Source of the DNA: Bradyrhizobium glycinis
GTDB taxonomy: Bacteria > Pseudomonadota > Alphaproteobacteria > Rhizobiales > Xanthobacteraceae
Direction of reading: 5' to 3'
Length of the DNA: 64,000 nucleotides
Assembly: GCF_016031655.1 (NCBI RefSeq)
Contig: NZ_JACCHQ010000011.1
Span: forward strand, 1-64,000
Shown: in pieces, positions 23,648 to 31,980 of the stretch
Position numbering within the stretch: position 1 is the stretch's first letter
Layout: the number at the start of each line of letters is the position of its first letter
Notes under the pieces: model-generated
Told to the model about the DNA's origin: nothing
Databases searched by the model: none
What the model saw: only the letters and a program-made list of their open reading frames with translations
Position numbers and translations under genes: made by a program

Positions 23648-24430
23648 ATGCAACAGCAGACTGCAGACAGGATCGATCTTGCCGGCCTGGTCGCCGATCT
23701 CAACAGCCTGCTGCGGCTGAAGACGAATGTGATCGGCATGAAGTTGTTCGCGAGCGTCGCAGAGATGGAGGCGATCCCGAAGATCCGCCGCCCAAACGCA
23801 ATTCACACCACCGACCAGATCGTCAGCATGGCCGCGCGCCTGGGGTGGACCGTCGGCATCACCGCCGACGATCTCGTAGGCGCGCAATGCCGCGCGGTGA
23901 TCGGTCTTGCGCCGCAGGACGAGAAATGGCTCGCCGGTGAAAATTACGTCGGCGTCTGGCACGGCACCGCCGAGGACGCGCGCAAGCGCCAGGAGGCGCT
24001 GGACGTGGTACCGTTCGGGCACTATCAGGCGCTCGCCGTCAGTCCACTCGCGAGCGGCCGGCTCGATCCGCCCGACATCTGCCTCGTCTATGCAACCCCG
24101 GGGCAGATGATCATCCTGATCAACGGGCTGCAATATACCGGCTACAAGAAGTTCGAATGGGGCGTGGTCGGCGAGACCGCCTGCGCGGATTCCTGGGGGC
24201 GGGCGCTCAAGACCGGGGAGCCCAGCCTGTCCTTGCCATGCTATGCCGAACGGCGCTATGGCGGCGTGCCGGACGAGGAGATGCTGATGGCCTTGAAGCC
24301 CTCGCATCTCGCCAAGGCAATCGAAGGCATGAAGGCGCTGGCGAAGAACGGCCTGCGCTATCCGATCCCGCCCTATGGCATTCAAAGCGATGTCCGCGCC
24401 GGCATGGGCGTGAGTTACGCGAAGAAGTAA
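23648..24430 (+). CDS. DUF169 family protein
   Basis: A 260-residue protein starting MQQQTADRIDLAGLVADLNS. DUF169 features: VIGMKLFASVAEMEAIPK near 35, ADDLVGAQCRAVIGL near 78 and VYATPGQMIILINGLQYTGY near 148, then ACADSWGRALKTGEPSLSLPCYAERRYGG. Cysteines in AQCRAV, TACADS and LPCYAE suggest a cofactor or metal site. The function of DUF169 is unsettled. It lies 9 bases before the reductase gene, so the two are probably co-transcribed. Confidence 0.75.
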   Translation: MQQQTADRIDLAGLVADLNSLLRLKTNVIGMKLFASVAEMEAIPKIRRPNAIHTTDQIVSMAARLGWTVGITADDLVGAQCRAVIGLAPQDEKWLAGENYVGVWHGTAEDARKRQEALDVVPFGHYQALAVSPLASGRLDPPDICLVYATPGQMIILINGLQYTGYKKFEWGVVGETACADSWGRALKTGEPSLSLPCYAERRYGGVPDEEMLMALKPSHLAKAIEGMKALAKNGLRYPIPPYGIQSDVRAGMGVSYAKK

Positions 24431-24439
24431 AGGCTGATC

Positions 24440-25618
24440 ATGAGCTCTGCGAAATTCGACATCGTCGTCTACGGCGCGACCGGTTTCACCGGCCAGCTCG
24501 TCGCCGAATATCTGGCGGCGCATTACAAGGACGACAAGGCGCTCAAATGGGCGATGGCGGGACGCAGCCTCGACAAGCTGAAATCGGTGCGCGACGCGAT
24601 TGGTGCGCCGGCCGACACGCCGCTGATCACAGCCGATGCCTCGGATGCGGCGTCGCTGAAGGCAATGGTGGCGCAGACCAAATCGATGATCACGACGGTC
24701 GGCCCCTACCAGTTCTACGGCGAGGATCTGCTCGCTGCCTGCGTCGCTGCCGGCGTCGATTATTTCGATCTCTGCGGCGAGCCGGTCTGGATGCGGCAGA
24801 TGATCGACAAGTACGAGGCCGCGGCCAAGGCGAGCGGCGCGCGCATCGTGTTCTCCTGCGGCTATGATTCCGTGCCGTTCGAGCTCGGCACCTTCTTCGT
24901 GCAGGAAGAGGCCAGGCGCGTGTTCGGCGCGCCGGCACCGCGTGTGAAGGGCCGCGTGCGCGACATGCGCGGCACGCTGTCAGGCGGCACCGCGGCGAGC
25001 GCGAAGGCGACCTTCGATGCCGTCGCCAAGGACCTCAGCCTCGTCGCCATCCTCAACGACCACTTCGCATTGACGCCCGGCTTCACCGGCCCGAAGCAGC
25101 CCAAGGGCAACAGGGCGGTCTTCGAGGAGGACCTGCAATCCTGGGCCGCGCCGTTCATGATGGCGCTGATCAACACGCGCAACGTCCATCGCTCAAACAT
25201 GCTGATGGGTTTTCCCTACGGGAAGGACTTCGTCTACGACGAGATGGTCCTGACGGGTGCCGGCGAGAAGGGCGAAGCCAACGCCAAGCGCGTGATGGCG
25301 GCCAATGCCGAGAAGACCGGGCCGAACGCGCCGAAGCCGGGCGAGGGGCCCTCGAAGGAAGAGCGCGAGAACGGCCTGTTCAACCTGCTCTACGTCGCGA
25401 TCGCCCCCGATGGCCGCATGGTCCGCGCCGGCGTCACCGGCGACCGCGATCCCGGCTACGGGTCGACCTGCAAGATGATCTCCGAATGCGCCATCTGCCT
25501 GCTGCGCGATGCGAGCGATGTTCCGGCGGGCTTCTGGACGCCGGGCGCGGCGATGCAGCACAAGCTGATCAAGCGGCTGCAGGACAACGCGGGGCTGACG
25601 TTTGGGGTGGAGAAATAG
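24440..25618 (+). CDS. Saccharopine-dehydrogenase-like NADP-binding enzyme
   Basis: A 392-residue protein with N-terminal Rossmann fold: FDIVVYGATGFTGQLVAEYL (GxTGFTG at residues 12-18), then MAGRSLDKL. This matches the trans-acting enoyl reductase and saccharopine dehydrogenase NADP-binding group, used with polyketide or lipid enzymes. Family motifs AGVDYFDLCGEPVWM and FSCGYDSVPFELGT follow. Its genomic partner is DUF169, nine bases upstream. The true reaction is unknown. Confidence 0.8.
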   Translation: MSSAKFDIVVYGATGFTGQLVAEYLAAHYKDDKALKWAMAGRSLDKLKSVRDAIGAPADTPLITADASDAASLKAMVAQTKSMITTVGPYQFYGEDLLAACVAAGVDYFDLCGEPVWMRQMIDKYEAAAKASGARIVFSCGYDSVPFELGTFFVQEEARRVFGAPAPRVKGRVRDMRGTLSGGTAASAKATFDAVAKDLSLVAILNDHFALTPGFTGPKQPKGNRAVFEEDLQSWAAPFMMALINTRNVHRSNMLMGFPYGKDFVYDEMVLTGAGEKGEANAKRVMAANAEKTGPNAPKPGEGPSKEERENGLFNLLYVAIAPDGRMVRAGVTGDRDPGYGSTCKMISECAICLLRDASDVPAGFWTPGAAMQHKLIKRLQDNAGLTFGVEK

Positions 25619-25624
25619 GCGCCT

Positions 25625-25770
25625 CCTTCGCCTCGCCCCGCTTGCGGGGAGAGGCCGACGCGCGCAGCGCGGCGGGTGAGGGGGCTCTCCGCGAGTCCAA
25701 TGCTCACCATTTTTGCGGAAGCGCCCCTCACCCCAACCCTCTCCCCGTAAGAACGGGGAGAGGGAGAAGA
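25625..25770. repeat. Intergenic palindromic repeat pair
   Basis: CCTCGCCCCGCTTGCGGGGAGAGG at about 25628-25652 (quoted in two parts: CCTCGCCCCGCTT, GCGGGGAGAGG) and CTCTCCCCGTAAGAACGGGG at 25739 are related, inverted-repeat-forming motifs, the usual REP style here. There is no gene. The FAD monooxygenase stop at 25773 follows. Confidence 0.6.
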
Positions 25771-25772
25771 GA

Positions 25773-26969
25773 TCACACCGCCCGCGCATCATACACGTAC
25801 ATGAAATCCATGCCTTTGGCGCCCAGCGGCAGCAGCCATTTCAGCATCTGATTGCGCATCCAGGCGCCGGCGGCGCTGAACTCGCGCTTGTTGTTGCCGT
25901 TGCGGCGGGCGATCGCGACGATCTTCTCGGTGCGCGGGCGGCGCTCGGCCTCGAAGGCCTGGAAGGTGGCGCCGAGCTCCTGTCCGTCCTGCATCAGCCG
26001 CGCAAGCCGCATTGCGTCCTCCAGCGCCAGCGAGGCGCCCTGGCCGGCATGGGGGCTGGTCGCGTGTGCGGCATCGCCGATCAAGAGCGAACGCTTGCGC
26101 GACCAGGTCGGCAGGGTCGCGACGTCGAGCGTGTCGGTGACCACGATGTTCTCGGCCGCTTCGATGATGGCGGGGATCGGATCGTGCCAGCCATGATGGA
26201 AGCCGCGCAGATGCTGCTTCAGCGTCGCATGGTCGAGCGCGCGGAACGTCGCCGCGTCCATGCCGTGTGCCGGCTGCGTGCTCCACCACATCACGCCGTC
26301 CATCGGATCGGGGCTGCAATAGCCATAGCCGAAGAAGCCGCTCTGGCCGAACGTCGTTTCGACGTGCTTGCCAATCGATCTGCCGTCGAGCACGGCGTGC
26401 GGCACGAAGCCGCCGAAGCCGATCAGGCCGGTGTCGAACGGCTGCGGCCCATCCGGCACGACCTGGCGGCGCACAACGGAGTGCACGCCGTCGGCGCCGA
26501 TCAGGAAGTCGCCTTCGGCGGTGGTGCCGTCGGCGAAGTAGGCGATGATCGGCTGGTCGCCGCGGTCCTCGATCTTGATCAGGCGCTTCTCGAAATACAG
26601 CGAGACGCAGGCGCACCAGGCCTTGTCGATCAGGATCTCGTTCAGCGTGGCGCGCGAGATGTTGACGGCCGGCTGGCCGAAGCGCCGCGCCATGTCGCGA
26701 TTGATCGAGCCGAGCTTCTCGCCGCCCTGCGAATAGAAGTCGAAGGCTTCCGCGACCGAGCCGCGGCTGATCAGCTCCTTCGCGAGCCCGATCTCCTCCA
26801 GGACATGCATGCCGTTCGGTGCGATCTGCAGGCCGCCGCCGATGCCTTTCGAATAGGGCCAGGCCTCGTAGATGGCGGATTCGATGCCGGCGCGGCGCAG
26901 CAGGATCGCGGCGACGGGTCCGGCGATGCCCGCGCCGATGATCAGCGCCTTGCGGGGACGGTGGGCCAT
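25773..26969 (-). CDS. Class A flavin-dependent monooxygenase
   Basis: A 398-residue enzyme starting MAHRPRKALIIGAGIAGPVA. FAD-binding GAGIAGP at 12-18, DG motif FLIGADGVHSVVRRQ at about 157, and the GD box LLIGDAAHATSPHAGQGASL at about 289. These are the marks of group A flavoprotein monooxygenases. The substrate is not evident. It is divergent from the MarR regulator at 27067, with a perfect operator between them, which suggests that regulator controls it. Confidence 0.85.
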   Translation of the reverse strand: MAHRPRKALIIGAGIAGPVAAILLRRAGIESAIYEAWPYSKGIGGGLQIAPNGMHVLEEIGLAKELISRGSVAEAFDFYSQGGEKLGSINRDMARRFGQPAVNISRATLNEILIDKAWCACVSLYFEKRLIKIEDRGDQPIIAYFADGTTAEGDFLIGADGVHSVVRRQVVPDGPQPFDTGLIGFGGFVPHAVLDGRSIGKHVETTFGQSGFFGYGYCSPDPMDGVMWWSTQPAHGMDAATFRALDHATLKQHLRGFHHGWHDPIPAIIEAAENIVVTDTLDVATLPTWSRKRSLLIGDAAHATSPHAGQGASLALEDAMRLARLMQDGQELGATFQAFEAERRPRTEKIVAIARRNGNNKREFSAAGAWMRNQMLKWLLPLGAKGMDFMYVYDARAV

Positions 26970-27019
26970 GGCTTGCTCCCGACGTTTCCGTGGTGCTACG
27001 AGAGTGTTACGGTCGCTAA

Positions 27020-27040
27020 ATATCTTAGTGGCTAAGATAT
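27020..27040. promoter_or_regulatory. Perfect palindromic operator, MarR-type
   Basis: ATATCTTAG (27020-27028) and CTAAGATAT (27032-27040) form a perfect 9-base inverted repeat with a 3-base spacer. A further TTAAGATA half-site lies at about 27049. It sits between the divergent monooxygenase and MarR genes and covers the usual promoter distance of both. Confidence 0.75.
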
Positions 27041-27066
27041 ATATTGATTAAGATAAGAGGCCGGTC

Positions 27067-27594
27067 TTGTCAAGGACGAAGGTGCGCGCGGCGCTGTTGC
27101 TGGAACTCGAGGAGGCGATGCGCAGGTCGTCGGCGCAAGGCGTGCTCTACGGCCAGACCGTCGCCAACGTTGCCGGAATTGCCAATTCCGACCTCGAATG
27201 CATGGACATCCTCTATCTCGAGGGCCGCGTCACCGCAGGCCGGCTCGCCGAGGTGACGGGCCTGACGACCGGTGCGATCACCGGCGTGGTCGACCGGCTC
27301 GAGAAGGCCGGCCTGGTGCGCCGCGAGCGCGACGAGAAAGACCGCCGCAAGGTGTTCATCGCGGTCGTGCCCGAGGCGATCGCAAAGCTCGGACAATTCT
27401 ACGTGCCGATGCAGCAGGCGATGGAGAAGGTCTTTGGCGCCTATTCCGACGAGGAGCTGCGCCTGCTGCTGCGCTTTGCCAATGAGGCTTACAAGGGTGT
27501 GCTGGCGGCAACCGAGGCGCTGAAGGGGCTACTCGATACGCCCCCGGAGAAGCGCCCCGAGCTCAAGCTGAAGAAGCGTCCTCGCCAGCCCTAG
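27067..27594 (+). CDS. MarR-family regulator
   Basis: A 175-residue winged-helix protein starting from a TTG at 27067 with AGAGG 8 bases before. The helix-turn-helix is GRLAEVTGLTTGAITGVVDR with the wing LVRRERDEKDRRKVFI, characteristic MarR (RDEKDRR). The C-terminal tail is proline- and lysine-rich. The operator at 27020 is immediately upstream, so autoregulation and control of the divergent monooxygenase are likely. The 3' end overlaps the convergent Wzy-like gene by 32 bases. Confidence 0.85.
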   Translation: MSRTKVRAALLLELEEAMRRSSAQGVLYGQTVANVAGIANSDLECMDILYLEGRVTAGRLAEVTGLTTGAITGVVDRLEKAGLVRRERDEKDRRKVFIAVVPEAIAKLGQFYVPMQQAMEKVFGAYSDEELRLLLRFANEAYKGVLAATEALKGLLDTPPEKRPELKLKKRPRQP

Positions 27595-28819
27595 TCTTAT
27601 AGACCTGCGCGGCCGCGATCATGCCCCACATTGCGCCCAGCATCATCCAGAAGTGCCGCCAGTGATCGGTGTCGATCACGAAGCTTTCGCCGACGGTACC
27701 GAGGAAGGCGGAAAACATCGCGAGGTAGGCGCGCTGCCACGGCACACGGACGAAGACGTGGCGGAAACCCATGATGACGGTGGTGAAGACCAGCGCGGGA
27801 TAGCACACACCTGACAGCCAGCCGCCGGACATGAAGGCGTTGAGATAGGAATTGTGGGTGTCTTCGGGGAAGTAGCGGTGGAATTGCAATGGACCGATGC
27901 CGAACGGCAGGTCGAGTGCCATCTCCGCACCGAGGATGTGCCGGCCGAACCGGCCGAAGCGGCCTTCGTCATAGCTCTGGCCAAAGCTCGCGCGCTGCTT
28001 GAACATCTCGGCCGTGGCATCGAGCGACAGCAGCACGGCGATCAGCGCGAGGCCGAGCACGGCGGCGACGATTGCCATGATGATGATGCGCGAGCGCTGC
28101 GCGTTGGTGCGGCTGGTCAGCACCATTAGCGCCAGCATGAAGGCGGAGGTCAGCACCAGGCCGCCCCAGGCGGCGCGCGAGAAGGCGAGCAGGATCGCCA
28201 GCGACATGATGCCGAAGGCGATGACGTTGCGGAAGGCCTTGGCCAATTTGTCGGAGACCACGCTCTGAAGCGCGAACAGCGCCGGCAGAATCAGGAAGGC
28301 GCCGAGCACGTTCGGGTCCTTGAACGTGCCGCGCGCTCGGCCGTACAGCGTGAGGAGATCGTTGCCGCCGGGAACCAGGTGGAAGTAGCCGGCGATCGCC
28401 AGCAGCGCGGCAATCATCGCGCCGACCACGAGGCCGCGGCGGAGCATGTCGAGCCGGGCCTCGGTGTCCTCGGAGATGACCATGGCGAAGAACAATACGG
28501 TCGCCGCCATGTACCAGGAGGTCGCGATCCAGCTCACCACCTCCGTCTGCTCGAACAGCGGAATCGCGCTGATGGTGTAACCGACATTGAGCAGGATCAG
28601 CATCAACACAAGCGGCATCAGCACCAGCCTCAGGCGCAGGCCGGTGGCGAAAAAGGTGACGGTCGCGAGCAGCGTCGCGATCTCGTAAGGGCTCGGCTCG
28701 ATGAAGACGATGGCGCCAGAGGCGCCGACCAGCCACACCAGCGCGCGCTGCAGCGCCAGCACGCCCGGCGCGGTCGTCGCGGCGACATTCACTCCACCGG
28801 CTGTCGCCGCATACGCCAT
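27563..28819 (-). CDS. O-antigen ligase/Wzy-like polysaccharide polymerase
   Basis: A 418-residue polytopic protein (ATG at 28819 just after an in-frame GTG). About ten to twelve hydrophobic segments run through the sequence. The Wzy_C/O-antigen ligase signature is a large periplasmic loop: GTFKDPNVLGAFLILP around 165, and GIGPLQFHRYFPEDTHNSYLNAFMSGG near 320 (HNSYL is conserved in Wzy and WaaL enzymes). It would join saccharide units across the inner membrane. It opens the exopolysaccharide cluster and converges on the MarR gene. Confidence 0.8.
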   Translation of the reverse strand: MAYAATAGGVNVAATTAPGVLALQRALVWLVGASGAIVFIEPSPYEIATLLATVTFFATGLRLRLVLMPLVLMLILLNVGYTISAIPLFEQTEVVSWIATSWYMAATVLFFAMVISEDTEARLDMLRRGLVVGAMIAALLAIAGYFHLVPGGNDLLTLYGRARGTFKDPNVLGAFLILPALFALQSVVSDKLAKAFRNVIAFGIMSLAILLAFSRAAWGGLVLTSAFMLALMVLTSRTNAQRSRIIIMAIVAAVLGLALIAVLLSLDATAEMFKQRASFGQSYDEGRFGRFGRHILGAEMALDLPFGIGPLQFHRYFPEDTHNSYLNAFMSGGWLSGVCYPALVFTTVIMGFRHVFVRVPWQRAYLAMFSAFLGTVGESFVIDTDHWRHFWMMLGAMWGMIAAAQVYKTRAGEDASSA

Positions 28820-28867
28820 CACACGCTCATACGCTTACGCAACTCGTCGTCACAAACACACCTGTTA

Positions 28868-28970
28868 TCGCCCGGCTCGACCGGGCGATCCAGTACGCTG
28901 CGGCGCCTATTGCGGAAAACAGCCGGCGCCGCGGCGTACTGGATGCCCCGGTCAAGCCGGGGCATGACGA
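28868..28970. repeat. Palindromic intergenic repeat
   Basis: TCGCCCGGCTCGACCGGGCG and ATCCAGTACGC at 28868-28898 recur inverted as GCGTACTGGAT and CCCCGGTCAAGCCGGGGC at 28935-28966. The whole can fold as one long hairpin. REP style. No gene. Confidence 0.65.
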
Positions 28971-28977
28971 AGCAAAC

Positions 28978-30528
28978 TCAATACGCGTTCTCGTTCTTGG
29001 TCAGCAGCGAGATCGGCGTCTTCAGGAGAATGACGAGGTCGAACAGCACCGACCAGTTCTCGATGTAATAGAGGTCGAACTCGACTCGCTTCTGGATCTT
29101 CTCTTCGTTGTCGATCTCGCCGCGCCAGCCGTTGATCTGGGCCCAGCCGGTGATGCCCGGCTTGACGCGGTGGCGGGCGAAATAGCCGTCGACAGCTTCG
29201 TCGAACAGCCGGCTCTGCAGCTTGCCTTGCACGGCATGCGGGCGCGGGCCGACCAGCGAGAGATTGCCGGCGAATACGACGTTGAAGAGCTGCGGCAGCT
29301 CGTCGAGGCTGGTCTTGCGGATGAAGCGGCCGACGCGGGTGACGCGCGGATCGTTCTTGGTCACGACCTTCGAGGCCGTCGGATCGGCCTGATGGTGGTA
29401 CATCGAACGGAACTTGTAGACGTCGATGCGCTCGTTGTTAAAGCCGAAGCGCTTCTGTCGGAACAGCACCGGGCCCGGGCTGTCGAGCTTCACGGCGAGC
29501 GCGACCAATCCCATCACCGGCAGCGCTGCGAGCAGCGCAAGACTGCCGACGATACGGTCGAACAGCCATTTCATCACCAGGTCCCAATCGGTGATCGGCG
29601 CCTCGAACACGTCGAGCGTCGGCACCTCGCCGAGATAGGAATAGGAGCGGGGCCGGAAGCGCAGCTTGTTGGTGTGCGCCGACAGGCGGATGTCGACCGG
29701 CAGCACCCAGAGCTTCTTCAGCATCTCCAGGATGCGCGTCTCGGCCGAGATCGGCAGCGCAAACAGCACGAGGTCGACGCGGGTGCGGCGGGCGAACTCG
29801 ACGATGTCGTCGACCTTGCCGAGCTTGCGCGCGCCGGCGCAAGTGTCGAGCGCGCGGCTGTCGTTGCGGTCGTCGAACACGCCGAGCACGTGGATGTCAG
29901 AATCCTCCTGTGCCTTCAGCGCTTCGACCAGCTGCTCGCCGTTGCTGTCGGAGCCGACGATGATGGTGCGGCGGTCGAGCCGACCCTGGCGCGCCCAGGC
30001 CCGGACCAGCGAGCGCAGCACCAGACGCTCGGCGATCAGCGCTGCGAGCCCCAGGAAATAGAAAGCGGCCAACCACAGCCGCGACACCTCGCTGCCGAAC
30101 TTGGCGAAGAAGGAGATGCCGATGAAGAGCAGGAAGACGAACGACCAGGACGAGATCATCCGCGTCATCTGCCGGAGCTGACCACGGAACAACTGCACCT
30201 GGTAGATGTCGGCGGCCTGAAAGCAGACCACGGCGGCAATGGCGACGGCGATGACCTCGGCTGGATAGATCCAGCTGAACGCCCCCGCCAGCGGCATGAC
30301 ATAGCCGAGATAGACTGCAATACCGACGAGGCTCAGCAGCGCGAAATCAGCAAGGCGCACGAATCCGGCGATCACGATCGGCGAATAGGCGCGGGCGACC
30401 TTCTGGTTGACGACCTCGAGCGCGGCAGGCGAGAGCCGGCGACGGCGCTCCACGAAGGGCTGGTCAGCAGGCTTTGCCGCAGCGTTGGCCGCGGCATCGA
30501 GCATCGAGCGTGCGTTGAGCGGTTCCAC
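28978..30528 (-). CDS. Undecaprenyl-phosphate sugar-1-phosphate transferase (WcaJ-type)
   Basis: A 516-residue initiating enzyme from a GTG at 30528. Four or five N-terminal membrane segments (about 50-190) and a CoA-binding-like domain (WARQGRLDRRTIIVGSDSNG near 178) precede the C-terminal bacterial sugar transferase domain. That domain carries KFRSMYH (about 385), RVTRVGRFIRKTSLDELPQL (about 410) and GNLSLVGPRP near 438. These enzymes start exopolysaccharide repeat units by moving sugar-1-phosphate to undecaprenyl phosphate. It fits the glycosyltransferase and Wzy-like neighbours. Confidence 0.9.
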   Translation of the reverse strand: MEPLNARSMLDAAANAAAKPADQPFVERRRRLSPAALEVVNQKVARAYSPIVIAGFVRLADFALLSLVGIAVYLGYVMPLAGAFSWIYPAEVIAVAIAAVVCFQAADIYQVQLFRGQLRQMTRMISSWSFVFLLFIGISFFAKFGSEVSRLWLAAFYFLGLAALIAERLVLRSLVRAWARQGRLDRRTIIVGSDSNGEQLVEALKAQEDSDIHVLGVFDDRNDSRALDTCAGARKLGKVDDIVEFARRTRVDLVLFALPISAETRILEMLKKLWVLPVDIRLSAHTNKLRFRPRSYSYLGEVPTLDVFEAPITDWDLVMKWLFDRIVGSLALLAALPVMGLVALAVKLDSPGPVLFRQKRFGFNNERIDVYKFRSMYHHQADPTASKVVTKNDPRVTRVGRFIRKTSLDELPQLFNVVFAGNLSLVGPRPHAVQGKLQSRLFDEAVDGYFARHRVKPGITGWAQINGWRGEIDNEEKIQKRVEFDLYYIENWSVLFDLVILLKTPISLLTKNENAY

Positions 30529-30645
30529 GGGCGTTCACGTCCATTCCAGAACCCGTGGCACGGCCTTGCGCGCCCGGGCAAGCATCCCCTCGCGCTTCGA
30601 TTATCGAACAAATCGGAAGATTTTCTAAAGCTGGCTTAAGGATGG

Positions 30646-31779
30646 TTAATGATTGGCAAATGCGTCGCGATAGCCGGCGAGCACGCCCTCGACCATCGCG
30701 GCTTGCGAGAAGTGTGTCGAGATGCGCTCGCGCAAGGAGAGTGCGCGTTGCGCGGTCGTTGGCGGATCGTCCAGCGCTGCGGCGATCGCCTCCGCCATGG
30801 CTTCGGGATCGCTGGGCGCGAACAGCGCGGGGCTGTCGATGCCCAGGATCTCGGGGATGCCGCCGATCTTGGATGCGATCATCGGAATGCCCGCGGCGCC
30901 GGCCTCGATCACGACGTAAGGCATGGAATCGCCGCGCGAGGGGACGACGAGCAGCCGTCCCTTGGAGAAGCCGTAGCGCGCCTTGACGTGACCGATGAAG
31001 CGGATGGCGCTCGAAAGGCCCAGCCGCTCGACCTGCGCCTTCAGCGCGGCGGTCTCCTCGCCGTCGCCGCCGAGCGTGAGCGTGACCTTCCTGCCGCCTT
31101 CATGCAGGCGCGCCACGGCGTCGACCAGCAGGTCGGCACCCTTGATGTGCCTGAACTCGCCGACATAGCAGAGGTCGGTCGCATCCTCGGCGGTGATGAC
31201 AGGCTCGAACTCCTCCGGCGTCACGCCGTTGAAGACGCAATGCACCACGCCCTTGGGCGTGCCGACGATACGCTGATAGGTGTCACGGGCAAAGGCACTC
31301 TCGAACAGGAACAGGTCCGTGGAGTCCATCAGCGCGCGTTCGAGCCGCGCGTAGGACTCGCCCTTGAAGGTGTTGAGCGGATAGTGCAGCGAGCCGCCAT
31401 GCGGGGTGTAGATGCGGATGGTATCGTCCGAGCGCCGCCGCATGCGGATGAAGGCGCCGGCCTTGGCGCCGTGGCCGTGCATCACATCGGGCTTGAGCGC
31501 GGCGATAAGCCGCCGCATGCGGAGCCATACCAGGACGTCGTCAGGCGACGGTTCGCGGCGGATCGCCATGCGGTGCACGCCGAGCTTCAAGCGCGGTGCG
31601 AGCTCGGTCAGCGCCTTGTCGGCGCGCTCGCCGCCGGTGAGGCTGTCGGCGAGAATGCCGACATGATGGCCCCGGTCGACCTGGCCGTTGGCGACGTCGA
31701 GGATATGACGGAAGATGCCGCCGACCGGGGCGCGCACGGCGTGAAGGATGCGAAGCGGCCGGTCAGGAGAGGGGGGCAT
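30646..31779 (-). CDS. Glycosyltransferase family 4
   Basis: A 377-residue GT-B enzyme starting MPPSPDRPLRILHAVRAPVG. The first domain has a conserved GGIFRHILDVANG; the second has LCYVGEFRHIKGADLLVDAV, LTLGGDGEETAAL and the nucleotide-sugar binding DSMPYVVIEAGAAGIPMIAS (E-x7-E equivalent). It would add a hexose or similar unit to the lipid-linked saccharide. I chose the ATG at 31779; the upstream extension lacks similarity to family starts. It is read toward the WcaJ-type gene on the same strand. Confidence 0.85.
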   Translation of the reverse strand: MPPSPDRPLRILHAVRAPVGGIFRHILDVANGQVDRGHHVGILADSLTGGERADKALTELAPRLKLGVHRMAIRREPSPDDVLVWLRMRRLIAALKPDVMHGHGAKAGAFIRMRRRSDDTIRIYTPHGGSLHYPLNTFKGESYARLERALMDSTDLFLFESAFARDTYQRIVGTPKGVVHCVFNGVTPEEFEPVITAEDATDLCYVGEFRHIKGADLLVDAVARLHEGGRKVTLTLGGDGEETAALKAQVERLGLSSAIRFIGHVKARYGFSKGRLLVVPSRGDSMPYVVIEAGAAGIPMIASKIGGIPEILGIDSPALFAPSDPEAMAEAIAAALDDPPTTAQRALSLRERISTHFSQAAMVEGVLAGYRDAFANH

Positions 31780-31980
31780 GATCAAAACCAGCTCGACGGC
31801 GACTGCCGAACAATTCTCACGAAATAATCGAGATGGATTAAGGGGTGTCGTGGTTAACAAACGGTGACGGGCGCACGCGCGCAAGGCGCATGCGGTCACG
31901 ATTAACCCAGCGGCAACCTTAATGGAGTGTAATCGCCCCGGTTGAGGTAGAGTCGCAGCATTGCCCTGCGGGAGTGTTCG

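Noticed and set aside
25713..27035. 440-codon plus-strand frame opposite the flavin monooxygenase
   Set aside because: The monooxygenase has all FAD motifs; the opposite frame has no motif and runs through the repeat.
29170..30639. 489-codon plus-strand frame opposite the WcaJ-type gene
   Set aside because: Antisense shadow with histidine- and glutamate-rich nonsense composition.
30649..31827. 392-codon plus-strand frame opposite the GT4 gene
   Set aside because: Antisense shadow; glycosyltransferase motifs lie on the minus strand.
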